Below are positions 1 through 6,058 of a stretch of DNA of 7,001 nt, one piece after another. The notes beneath the pieces are model-generated. The model saw only the letters and a program-made list of their open reading frames with translations. It searched no databases and was not told the DNA's origin. This DNA is from Sphingobacteriia bacterium (lineage in GTDB: Bacteria > Bacteroidota > Bacteroidia > UBA7662), in the NCBI GenBank assembly GCA_009926245.1, contig RFPG01000068.1, positions 1 through 7,001 on the forward strand, in the 5' to 3' direction. Every line of letters begins with the position of its first letter. Position 1 is the first letter of the stretch. The translations under genes were made by a program, and so were the position numbers.

Positions 1-282
1 ACCAAAATGCCGGTAGGCCAAATACAAGAGGTAGGCTCCGCCCAAAGGCTTGATCCACCAAAGGTTGAGCATCCACCCGGCTAACAACAAACACAAACCT
101 CTGAAGACATAGGCCCCTATCAAGCCGTATCGCAAGGCCTTGCCCCGTTGATGTTCCGGAAGCCGCATGGCCATGCTGGCCATCACAGCTGCATTATCAA
201 CCGATACCAAGGTTTCTAACAAGACCAAATTCCCCACCGTCAGCAGGGCTTTGGGCCAGGGTATCCCCCAAAAATCCATCAT
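1..282 (-). CDS. TerC-family integral membrane protein (N-terminal part, runs off the left edge)
   Basis: The minus strand encodes 94 residues from ATG at 282 with no stop before the edge, so only the N-terminal part is present. The segment LLETLVSVDNAAVMASM (residues 21-37) matches the first transmembrane block of TerC/YkoY-type proteins, including the acidic E23 and the conserved VDNA with D29. It is followed by GKALRYGLIGAYVFRG (47-62) and a third hydrophobic stretch ending in GGAYLLYLAY (81-90), again in the family order. TerC proteins are inner-membrane proteins associated with tellurite resistance, manganese export and metal supply to exported enzymes; the substrate here cannot be read from the sequence. 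A second ATG lies directly after the first (279). The start is only 8 nt after the stop of the upstream metalloprotease, so the two are probably co-transcribed. No clear ribosome binding site is visible, which is common in Bacteroidota. The family call is fairly secure; the subfamily is not. Confidence 0.85.
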   Translation of the reverse strand, partial: MMDFWGIPWPKALLTVGNLVLLETLVSVDNAAVMASMAMRLPEHQRGKALRYGLIGAYVFRGLCLLLAGWMLNLWWIKPLGGAYLLYLAYRHFG

Positions 283-290
283 CTAGCTAT

Positions 291-3005
291 TTACCGTTCG
301 TTGATGCGTAGGACCTTTCGCGTTGTCCAACCTCCTTTGGTTCTTAACATCAATTGATACAAGCCCTCGGGCCAGAGATCGGCGCCCAAATTCCAGAGCT
401 CGGTGCCATTGGTTGCCCCACAAAGCACCGGGGCACAAGGCCCAAACACCGCCCGACCTCTTGCATCGACCACGCGGATTTCGTGCACTTCATCCCAAGG
501 CATGCAGGGTAGGTTCAAGGGAAGGGTGCTACCAAAGGGATTACCAACCCGAAGGCAGGACCCTGGGCCTTGGCCGGACAGCGCAGGTTCCAAACTTGTA
601 ACAAAATACTGATATGGAGGACTCACCGTGGTCAGGCAGGAATCCGTGCCCAATTGAACGGTGTAAAAACCGCTACGAGGCGGGCGAATCGAGCGGGTAT
701 TCAGGGCCGGCAACCAGGTACCGTCCACATACCACTGGTACGTGGTCCCTCGGTAAAACGAAAACAAAGAATCCGGATGGTATTGCCGGATTTCGGAAGG
801 GGCCTGGGCCAAAACCCGAATCATAAACGAATCGGTCAGCTGACAACCCAAATCGTTCACGGTATAGGTAATCCGGTGCCATCCAGGGCCGGCTTGGGCC
901 GGAGAAAAAATTCCGAAGCTGACCCCGGGTCCACTGAAGGTGCCCCCACCCACCGATGCATTGGAAAGGATTGCATTGAGATCGTTGGGGCAATAAGGGC
1001 CGAGGGCCGTAAAGGAAAGCGCCTGGGGTTGCCTAACGGTCAGAGAACGCCACAAGGTATCCCGACAACCGTTGCTATCCACCACCGTATAACCCACCAG
1101 ATGAACACCTGCGCCCAGATTGCGCAATTGCACCACCCCATTCAAGACCCCACTGCCCACATAGGTTCCCCCTGCGGGACTTCCCCCGCTGAGCCGGAGG
1201 GTATCTCGATCCAAGCAAACCGGGGCAGGAGCAGGGAATCCCAAACCGGGCAAGGCCCGGACCCGAACAACGATGCTGTCCACACCGCTGCAACCCAAGG
1301 AATCCGAATAAACATAGCGCAGGGTGTGCAGCCCAACACCAGCCACACCCGGCACAAAAGAAGAACCCTGGACCCCGTTACCGCTGAAGGTTCCCCCGAC
1401 GGGCGTAGCGGATAAGGTGACCGGGCCGTTGTTACGACACAAAGGAGCCAAAGGAGTGAACGCGATAACGGGGGTGGCATTGACCCGGAGCCAGGCCGTG
1501 TCTCTGCTCTGGCAGCTACCTCCCAAAGCGTAGACCATGGGGTGCAACCCAGGACCGGCTATGGCCGGATCAAAGCGCCCCAACGTATCCAACCCGGGGC
1601 CGCTGTAGGTACCGCCACGGGGCCTGCCCCCCGTCAAAAATCGTGGGGCTTGTTCCTGGCAGAGGGGCGTCAAGGTATCCAAGGATGCGACCAAGCCACT
1701 CATGACGCGAATGGTACCCGCTACCACCAAGGTATCGGCCCCGGCCGAATTGGAAACCACCAAGGTTACCGAATAAACCCCTGCACTATCGTAACGAACC
1801 GGAACGGGGATCTGGTTGGTATCGCTGCTTGGAATACCCCCCGCAAAGGTCCAACGCCAGCGGGTTGGACGGTTCAGGCTCTGATCCCTGAACTGAACCG
1901 TGGCGCCAGGACACAACGAATCCGCACTCTGGGACCAAGCCGCCGCTGGAACAATATCGGGAGGCATGCAAGCCGGGGATGTCAGCAAGGAATTGCGGCG
2001 GGGCGAATTTTGTAACACTGTCCACATACGGGATGCTTGGTTGGCCGTAAACAGGTTCATGCAGGCATCGTTGGTATAGTCCATGTAGTTCTGCACCATA
2101 TCCAGACCACCGCAAGAGGCATGGGTTAGCGGACAGCCGTAATTGGCCGCATCCGACGGAGGCGTATCCGCGCAGTAGTCGGTGGCGCTGCAGTTACTAC
2201 CATCACCCCAAATATGCCGAAGGCCCAAGGCATGGCCGACTTCGTGGGTGGCGGTCCGGCCCAAATTATACTGGCCTGGGAAGGGATTGTGCGGGGGTCG
2301 TCCTACACTGGAGTAGAGGAGAACAATGCCATCCGTATTGGCGTTGGTGCCTCCTGACAAACCCTGCAATCCGCTACCGGTGGGAAACTGAGCATAACCC
2401 AGGACCCCTCCGCTCAGGTTGGCAATCCAAATATTATAGTATTGATTGGGATTCCATCGAGTGGCTGGTTTGACCGTTCCATCAAATTGGCCCGTGGACC
2501 AAGAGGCCCGTTGTTGAAATCGGTGGCGAATAATGCCGGTGGTATTCTGCCCAAGGGTATCCCGACGGGCCAAGCAAAATTCAATGTTGGGATAGCCGGC
2601 CACTGCCGCAAAACCGGCCGGGGTATTGACCGTATCCGCGTTGAGTCGGCGAAAATCTTCGTTCAGGATTTGAATCTGGGATATGACTTGCTGGTCCGAA
2701 ATGTTCCAGACATCCGTTTCGTTTTGATAGATAATGTGAACCACCACCGGGATGGTGTACAGGGTCCCGGGTGATTGGGCACGACCTTGGACTCCATGGG
2801 CTGCCGCCTGCTGTTGAGCCATCCAGGACTCAAATTCTGCATCGGTCTCCGGCCACAGTCCCTGATTCCTCATCCGCTCCATCACCTCCGTGGTCGCACA
2901 ACGAACCACCGAGGTCTGGGTCTGAGCCCGAACCGATGACACCAACCCACTCCCTACCAAAAGGGACCCAAGGACCCCCAACCGAATGATTGAAATTAAA
3001 CGCAT
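291..3005 (-). CDS. Secreted M43 (pappalysin/cytophagalysin-like) zinc metalloprotease with PKD and repeat modules and a T9SS sorting domain
   Basis: A 904-residue exported endopeptidase. Residues 1-27 form a signal peptide with a likely cleavage after SSVRA. A short propeptide follows; RCAT at 35-38 resembles the cysteine-switch segment of M43 proenzymes. The catalytic domain (about 83-345) contains HEVGHALGLRH (254-264): zinc ligands H254, H258 and H264, and general base E255. It continues into IWGD (265-268), ADTPPSD (279-285) and the Met-turn NYMDYTND (306-313, M308), all hallmarks of family M43. A PKD-like domain lies at about 350-434, with WRWTFAGG and YDSAGVYSVTLVVSN. Four repeated modules of about 72 residues follow (about 437-732), then a probable Ig-like domain with YQWYVDG (about 737-804) and a T9SS type A-like sorting domain (about 816-904). 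The expected route is Sec export, then outer-membrane passage by T9SS to the surface or medium, where it would cut proteins or peptides; the substrate is unknown. The ATG at 3005 leads directly into the signal peptide, so this start is well supported. The gene is divergent from sua5 and upstream of terC. Confidence 0.95.
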   Translation of the reverse strand: MRLISIIRLGVLGSLLVGSGLVSSVRAQTQTSVVRCATTEVMERMRNQGLWPETDAEFESWMAQQQAAAHGVQGRAQSPGTLYTIPVVVHIIYQNETDVWNISDQQVISQIQILNEDFRRLNADTVNTPAGFAAVAGYPNIEFCLARRDTLGQNTTGIIRHRFQQRASWSTGQFDGTVKPATRWNPNQYYNIWIANLSGGVLGYAQFPTGSGLQGLSGGTNANTDGIVLLYSSVGRPPHNPFPGQYNLGRTATHEVGHALGLRHIWGDGSNCSATDYCADTPPSDAANYGCPLTHASCGGLDMVQNYMDYTNDACMNLFTANQASRMWTVLQNSPRRNSLLTSPACMPPDIVPAAAWSQSADSLCPGATVQFRDQSLNRPTRWRWTFAGGIPSSDTNQIPVPVRYDSAGVYSVTLVVSNSAGADTLVVAGTIRVMSGLVASLDTLTPLCQEQAPRFLTGGRPRGGTYSGPGLDTLGRFDPAIAGPGLHPMVYALGGSCQSRDTAWLRVNATPVIAFTPLAPLCRNNGPVTLSATPVGGTFSGNGVQGSSFVPGVAGVGLHTLRYVYSDSLGCSGVDSIVVRVRALPGLGFPAPAPVCLDRDTLRLSGGSPAGGTYVGSGVLNGVVQLRNLGAGVHLVGYTVVDSNGCRDTLWRSLTVRQPQALSFTALGPYCPNDLNAILSNASVGGGTFSGPGVSFGIFSPAQAGPGWHRITYTVNDLGCQLTDSFMIRVLAQAPSEIRQYHPDSLFSFYRGTTYQWYVDGTWLPALNTRSIRPPRSGFYTVQLGTDSCLTTVSPPYQYFVTSLEPALSGQGPGSCLRVGNPFGSTLPLNLPCMPWDEVHEIRVVDARGRAVFGPCAPVLCGATNGTELWNLGADLWPEGLYQLMLRTKGGWTTRKVLRINER
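294..560 (-). other. T9SS type A-like C-terminal sorting domain of the M43 protease
   Basis: Residues about 816-904 of the protease show the usual order of a Bacteroidota type A sorting domain: an NPFG segment (822-825), a beta strand IRVVDARGRAVF (843-854), a tryptophan-containing segment ELWNLGADLWPEGLYQLML (869-887) and a final strand ending RKVLRINER. In this family the domain directs the folded protein through the type IX translocon and is usually removed on the cell surface. The assignment rests on pattern; no profile search was run. Confidence 0.8.
810..1697 (-). repeat. Four tandem protein modules of about 72 residues in the M43 protease
   Basis: Residues about 437-508, 511-582, 585-657 and 660-732 share one pattern: a proline-rich lead into a Cys (C449, C523, C597, C672), then a short strand, GGTYSGPG / GGTFSGNG / GGTYVGSG / GGTFSGPG, then a hydrophobic strand, then AGxGxH, then Y, and a second Cys (C498, C572, C647, C721) near the end. 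The layout suggests beta-sandwich stalk domains, each possibly closed by a disulfide. Such modules are common in secreted Bacteroidota proteins and probably act as spacers or adhesive domains. The copies are diverged at the sequence level, so this is an old duplication rather than a fresh tandem array. Confidence 0.8.
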
Positions 3006-3098
3006 ACGTAGAAGTCCCGGCTTTGTCCGAAACGGGGGCCAATTTAGGTGGAGAGGCCCTAAACTTGCAGGGTATTGGAAGGATTTAATGGGAAATCA
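3006..3098. promoter_or_regulatory. Divergent intergenic region with weak promoter-like elements
   Basis: This gap lies between the divergent start codons of the protease (ATG at 3005, minus) and sua5 (ATG at 3099, plus), so it should hold both promoters. On the minus strand, TAAATTGG (3046 down to 3039) differs at one fixed position from the Bacteroidota -7 element TAnnTTTG and ends 33 nt before the protease start; no convincing -33 TTTG sits at the normal spacing. On the plus strand, TTTG (3022-3025) is followed after 19 nt by TAGGTGGA (3045-3052), a poor -7 match. AAGGA (3079-3083) is a Shine-Dalgarno-like motif but lies 15 nt from the sua5 ATG. All of these are weak matches found by eye. 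Confidence 0.3.
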
Positions 3099-4103
3099 AT
3101 GGCGATAATTGGAACCTCGGTCCAAGAAGCGGGGGCCTGGCTTCGGGACGGCTGGCCGGTAGGCATTCCCACCGAAACCGTGTACGGTCTGGCCGCCAAC
3201 GCCTGCGATCGGGAGGCTTTGCTGCGGGTCTTTGAGACCAAGGGACGTCCCCTGACCGACCCCCTGATTGTCCACCTGGCCAGTCAGGAGGATTTGAACC
3301 GCTTCGCGGTGGATGTTCCGGAGACAGCCTACGCCCTGCTGGAGGCCTTCAGCCCTGGACCCCTGACCCTTATCTTGCCCAAAGCACCCATTCTACCCGA
3401 CGAGGTTTCGGCCGGATTGACGACCGCTGGATTTCGTATCCCTAGCCATCCGCTCACCTTGGAGCTCCTTCGTTCCTTGGATTTTCCGCTGGCAGCCCCC
3501 TCGGCCAATCTCTTTGGACGGACCAGCCCCACCACCGCCGACCATGTAGCCGACCAATTGGGCGAACGAATACCTTATATCTTGGATGGAGGTCCCTGTC
3601 GAATCGGATTGGAGTCCACGGTCCTGGACCTAAGCGGGCCTGAACCGCTGCTGCTTCGGGAAGGCGGACTCACCGCCGAATCCCTGGAAGCCTTCTTGGG
3701 TCGCCCCCTTCAACGCCCCAACCGTCTCGCACAAGCGGATCAGGCCCAACGTGCGCCCGGTACCCTGGCCCATCATTACGCCCCCTCGGTACCCCTGTTT
3801 TTATTTGCGGACGACATGGCAATCATCGATTGGCTAAACCATCACGACCACTCCAAGCAAGGGCCCCAAGCTCCGGCCCTCCTGCGTTTTAACCAGGCCT
3901 TGATGGATTCCAGATGTGCGGCTTGGAATCAAGAAATTCTAAGTCCGGAAGGTGATTTGGAACAAGCTGCTCATCAATTGTTTGGGGCCCTGCGGCGCCT
4001 CGAAAAAAGCGCAGGTATAATCTTGGCCCAAAAAGTCCCCAACACAGGATTGGGTGCTGCGATCAACGATCGTCTCCAAAGGGCCTCCATGAAGCCACTA
4101 TAA
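3099..4103 (+). CDS. sua5: L-threonylcarbamoyladenylate synthase (Sua5/YwlC/TsaC type with C-terminal Sua5 domain)
   Basis: This cytoplasmic enzyme makes threonylcarbamoyl-AMP from threonine, bicarbonate and ATP, the first step of N6-threonylcarbamoyladenosine (t6A) formation on tRNAs that read ANN codons. The 334-residue protein has both parts of the long Sua5 form. The N-terminal YrdC fold has GIPTETVYGLAANA (22-35), KGRPLTDPLIVH (48-59), SPGPLTLILPK (85-95), GFRIPSHP (111-118) and PSANLFGRTSPTT (134-146), including the K48/R50 and S135/N137 nucleotide-site residues. GLESTVLDLSG (170-180) and LLLREGGLT (184-192) follow. The linker APGTLAHHYAP (219-229) leads into the C-terminal Sua5 domain, which ends with the typical GLGAAINDRLQRAS. 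The start was set at ATG 3099 because MAIIGTSVQEAG aligns with the usual N-terminus; a TTG at 3075 would add 8 residues. It has no t6A partner genes beside it and converges on the small ORF at 4119. Confidence 0.95.
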   Translation: MAIIGTSVQEAGAWLRDGWPVGIPTETVYGLAANACDREALLRVFETKGRPLTDPLIVHLASQEDLNRFAVDVPETAYALLEAFSPGPLTLILPKAPILPDEVSAGLTTAGFRIPSHPLTLELLRSLDFPLAAPSANLFGRTSPTTADHVADQLGERIPYILDGGPCRIGLESTVLDLSGPEPLLLREGGLTAESLEAFLGRPLQRPNRLAQADQAQRAPGTLAHHYAPSVPLFLFADDMAIIDWLNHHDHSKQGPQAPALLRFNQALMDSRCAAWNQEILSPEGDLEQAAHQLFGALRRLEKSAGIILAQKVPNTGLGAAINDRLQRASMKPL

Positions 4104-4118
4104 GCGGCCCGAGACAGG

Positions 4119-4205
4119 CTAATCGTGCGGTTCCTTGGTGTATTTGGTCAGAACAAATACAAAACCGCCCAAGGCGATTACTGCAAAAACAATCCATCCG
4201 ATCAT
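4119..4205 (-). CDS. Putative 28-residue single-span membrane protein
   Basis: An ATG at 4205 opens a short frame that ends with TAG at 4119-4121. It begins MIGW, has an unbroken hydrophobic stretch rich in V, F, I, A and G from about residue 4 to 19, and ends with the charged tail KYTKEPHD. This is the make-up of a small single-pass membrane protein with the tail probably in the cytoplasm. The ORF fills a gap of nearly 200 nt in a tightly packed region, lies 95 nt downstream of the methyltransferase stop on the same strand, and ends 15 nt from the convergent sua5 stop. AAGG lies 2 nt before the ATG, which is closer than a normal ribosome binding site. I do not recognise the family, and no function can be given. 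A chance ORF of this length is possible, but the hydrophobic-then-charged pattern argues against it. Confidence 0.5.
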   Translation of the reverse strand: MIGWIVFAVIALGGFVFVLTKYTKEPHD

Positions 4206-4300
4206 AGCCTTGCGGGTTAGGGTTTAAGGAGCGAAACACGAATTTACGAAGAACCTGCCTGGATTTCCTAGCCAACCCAGTCCAAGATGACTCCTCATTC
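4206..4300 (-). promoter_or_regulatory. Intergenic region upstream of the small membrane ORF
   Basis: This stretch lies between the methyltransferase stop (4301) and the small ORF (4205). On the minus strand, TAAATTCG (4246 down to 4239) is one mismatch from the Bacteroidota -7 consensus TAnnTTTG and ends 33 nt before the small ORF, the same distance as the similar octamer upstream of the protease. TTCG occurs three times at 7-8 nt steps (4250, 4242 and 4235 downward). The nearest TTG that could serve as a -33 element is about 26 nt away, further than usual. No clear terminator hairpin is visible after the methyltransferase. Confidence 0.25.
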
Positions 4301-5071
4301 CTAGGGGCATTGCAGGAGGAAGACGCAGGGCCTTTTGTGAAGGGACGGCCCCTCCCCTCGTTGAATGGCCTTCACCCATTCATCGACGCGACGGGTTTTG
4401 ATCCATTCCTTGGGACCACCGGTGATTTCACAGGCGACGCACAAGAGGGTGTTCGGTTTGAGGCAACGAAGGGCAGATTCCAAGAGAGCATCGTTGCGGT
4501 AAGGCGTTTCGATCCAAACCTGGGTCTGATGGGTGCGTTGAGAACGTTGCTCCATTTCGCGGAGCTGCCGAATCCGATCGGAGGCCTGAATTGGCAGATA
4601 GCCATGAAACTCCATGTGTTGCCCATTCAAGCCGCTGGCCATCCAGGCCAACATCAAACTGGAAGGACCACTCAAAGGCTCCACCTTCCAACCCCGCCGA
4701 TGTGCCTCGAGGACCAAACCGGAACCGGGATCCGCCAAAACCGGCAGACCGGCATCGGACATCAGACCCATGGAATGCCCCCTGTGCATGGGTTCCAAAA
4801 AATCTCCGTATCGAGGTTCCCGCTGATGCTCGTTCAGCAATACCAGCTTGTATCGGTTCAGGTCCACCGTGGGTAACATTCGCCGAATCATGCGCCTTGC
4901 TTCGCGTTCGGATTCCACAACGAGGTATTCCAATTGGGCTAAAATTTCGCGAACTCTGCTGCCGATATGATCGCCTCCCCACTCGGCATCCAAGAGGGAT
5001 GGCAATAAATACAAAACGGGTTCTGAATGCGCAGATTCCAGGGCTGTGGGTTCCAAGGTTGTGGATTCCAT
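4301..5071 (-). CDS. RsmI-like SAM-dependent methyltransferase (tetrapyrrole methylase fold)
   Basis: A 256-residue cytoplasmic protein resembling the RsmI branch of the tetrapyrrole methylase superfamily (COG0313-like). RsmI itself methylates the ribose of C1402 in 16S rRNA; the substrate of this relative is not known from sequence. Matches in order: VLYLLPSLL (19-27) where RsmI has its first strand, LVLLNEHQ (76-83), GLMSDAGLPVLADPG (102-116), VEPLSGPSSLMLAWMASGLNGQ (130-151), FHGYLP (155-160), IETPYRND (187-194) and LHKRPCVFLL (244-253). The PIGN motif that follows the first strand in canonical RsmI is absent, and the protein ends without the extra C-terminal helical region, so it fits the shorter form seen in Bacteroidota better than RsmI proper. 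The start was taken as ATG 5071; TTG at 5080 is possible but unneeded. The first 16 residues carry a short repeat. It follows the transporter stop by 16 nt, as the last clear gene of the operon. Confidence 0.88.
   Translation of the reverse strand: MESTTLEPTALESAHSEPVLYLLPSLLDAEWGGDHIGSRVREILAQLEYLVVESEREARRMIRRMLPTVDLNRYKLVLLNEHQREPRYGDFLEPMHRGHSMGLMSDAGLPVLADPGSGLVLEAHRRGWKVEPLSGPSSLMLAWMASGLNGQHMEFHGYLPIQASDRIRQLREMEQRSQRTHQTQVWIETPYRNDALLESALRCLKPNTLLCVACEITGGPKEWIKTRRVDEWVKAIQRGEGPSLHKRPCVFLLQCP
5026..5070 (-). repeat. Three imperfect 15-nt tandem units at the start of the methyltransferase gene
   Basis: Directly after the ATG, three 15-nt units (5056-5070, 5041-5055, 5026-5040) each begin GGAA(T/C)CC or a close variant in the reading frame and encode five residues: ESTTL, EPTAL, ESAHS. 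Units one and two agree at 12 of 15 positions; the third is more diverged (9 of 15 against the first). The repeat lies before the conserved domain, which begins near residue 17, so it forms a flexible acidic leader. Confidence 0.6.
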
Positions 5072-5087
5072 GACGCGCAATGCTTGG

Positions 5088-6032
5088 TTAGCGACGGCCT
5101 TTCAAGCCCTCCCGAAACCGCTGCAACCGCCTAAAATACAAAAATCTACGGATACGACGAGTGGCTTCACGCAGGGTGTAACCAAAGAGAACCGCGGTCC
5201 CAAAACTGAAGGACGAATAAACCACCGCCACGAAGGCCATCCCATTGTTATGAAGCATGACCTGGGATACAAAAATGGCCAAGGATACATTTTGGAGGCC
5301 TACCTCCAAAGGAATGGTGATCCGACTCATCGGTCCCAAGCGAAACATAAAAGCTAGCAAAAGACCCAACAGCATCCCCAAGCCGTTCAGCAAAAGAGTA
5401 GGCGGTAACAACAGACGAATCGAAGCGACCAGCGACTCCGTTCCCTGGTGCTCGGCGCCTGCTACCCCCGCAAAGGCCACCATCAACATAAGCGGCATCA
5501 AATACCTCAAAGGCCGATCGGCCGCCTTGGCAAAGGCTGGGTAGCGGGAACGCAGCCAAAGACCCACCCCCGTTGGGAGCAGCGTTAGCAAGGCGATGTC
5601 CTTGACTGTGCCCCAAAATGGAAGGGTTATTTGGGCCTCTTGTTCCATAAAATACCCCAAAGAGGCATCCACCAACCAAGGAATGGTGGCGACGCATAAC
5701 AAAGAATTGATCGTCGTTAGGCACATAGACAGGGCTACATTGGCCTTGAGCAAATGACTGATCAGTCCGGCCGATGCTCCTCCAGGACAGGAGGCCACAA
5801 TCATCAGACCGGCGGCATAAGTTGGCGACAATCCAAAAGCATGCGCAAGCCCAAAAGCCAGCATCGGAAGCACCACCATCTGGGCCACGAGACCGACCAC
5901 GACGGCTTTGGGGAAACGCAAAACATTGCGGAAATTCTGCAAACTCAGGGACAAACCCATCCCACCCATGATAAGGACCAGGGTGGCTGGTAAAAAATAG
6001 GTCGAAAAAAAAGCGTGGTCCATGGGTGGCAT
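5088..6032 (-). CDS. Bile acid:sodium symporter (BASS/SBF) family transporter
   Basis: A 314-residue polytopic inner-membrane protein with about nine to ten hydrophobic segments. The family signature CPGGASAGLISHLLKANVAL (82-101) runs into SMCLTTINSL, and the second signature EVGLQNVSLAIFV lies at 243-255. BASS proteins move organic anions such as bile salts, pyruvate, pantoate or other carboxylates with sodium; the substrate here is unknown. Compared by memory with the Neisseria ASBT structure, Q51, E243 and Q247 match the sodium site 2 residues and S102 and T106 match part of site 1, but the usual Ser-Asn pair after CPGG is Ala-Gly (A88, G89). The C-terminal tail (about 288-314) is unusually rich in arginine. 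The start at 6032 is favoured by AAGGA 5 nt upstream; a second in-frame ATG is at 6023. The gene lies 26 nt after scpA and 16 nt before the methyltransferase gene, which suggests one transcript. Confidence 0.92.
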   Translation of the reverse strand: MPPMDHAFFSTYFLPATLVLIMGGMGLSLSLQNFRNVLRFPKAVVVGLVAQMVVLPMLAFGLAHAFGLSPTYAAGLMIVASCPGGASAGLISHLLKANVALSMCLTTINSLLCVATIPWLVDASLGYFMEQEAQITLPFWGTVKDIALLTLLPTGVGLWLRSRYPAFAKAADRPLRYLMPLMLMVAFAGVAGAEHQGTESLVASIRLLLPPTLLLNGLGMLLGLLLAFMFRLGPMSRITIPLEVGLQNVSLAIFVSQVMLHNNGMAFVAVVYSSFSFGTAVLFGYTLREATRRIRRFLYFRRLQRFREGLKGRR

Positions 6033-6058
6033 TCTATCCTTCTTTGACCACCCTAAAA

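Noticed and set aside
570..1415. A 281-codon open frame on the plus strand, antisense to the protease gene.
   Set aside because: It lies wholly opposite a clear repeat-containing protease, its product is low-complexity and rich in G, R, T and P with no domain, and GC-biased codons of the true gene keep the antisense frame open.
4104..4118. Possible shared terminator between the convergent sua5 and small ORF.
   Set aside because: Only 15 nt lie between the stops and no stable hairpin or T-tract is visible on either strand.
4310..4876. A 188-codon plus-strand frame opposite the RsmI-like gene.
   Set aside because: No recognisable motif, while the minus-strand frame matches a methyltransferase along its full length.
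4428..4982. A 184-codon minus-strand frame overlapping the RsmI-like gene in another frame.
   Set aside because: It is a frame shadow: the conserved methyltransferase motifs run uninterrupted in the other frame, so there is no sign of a frameshift.
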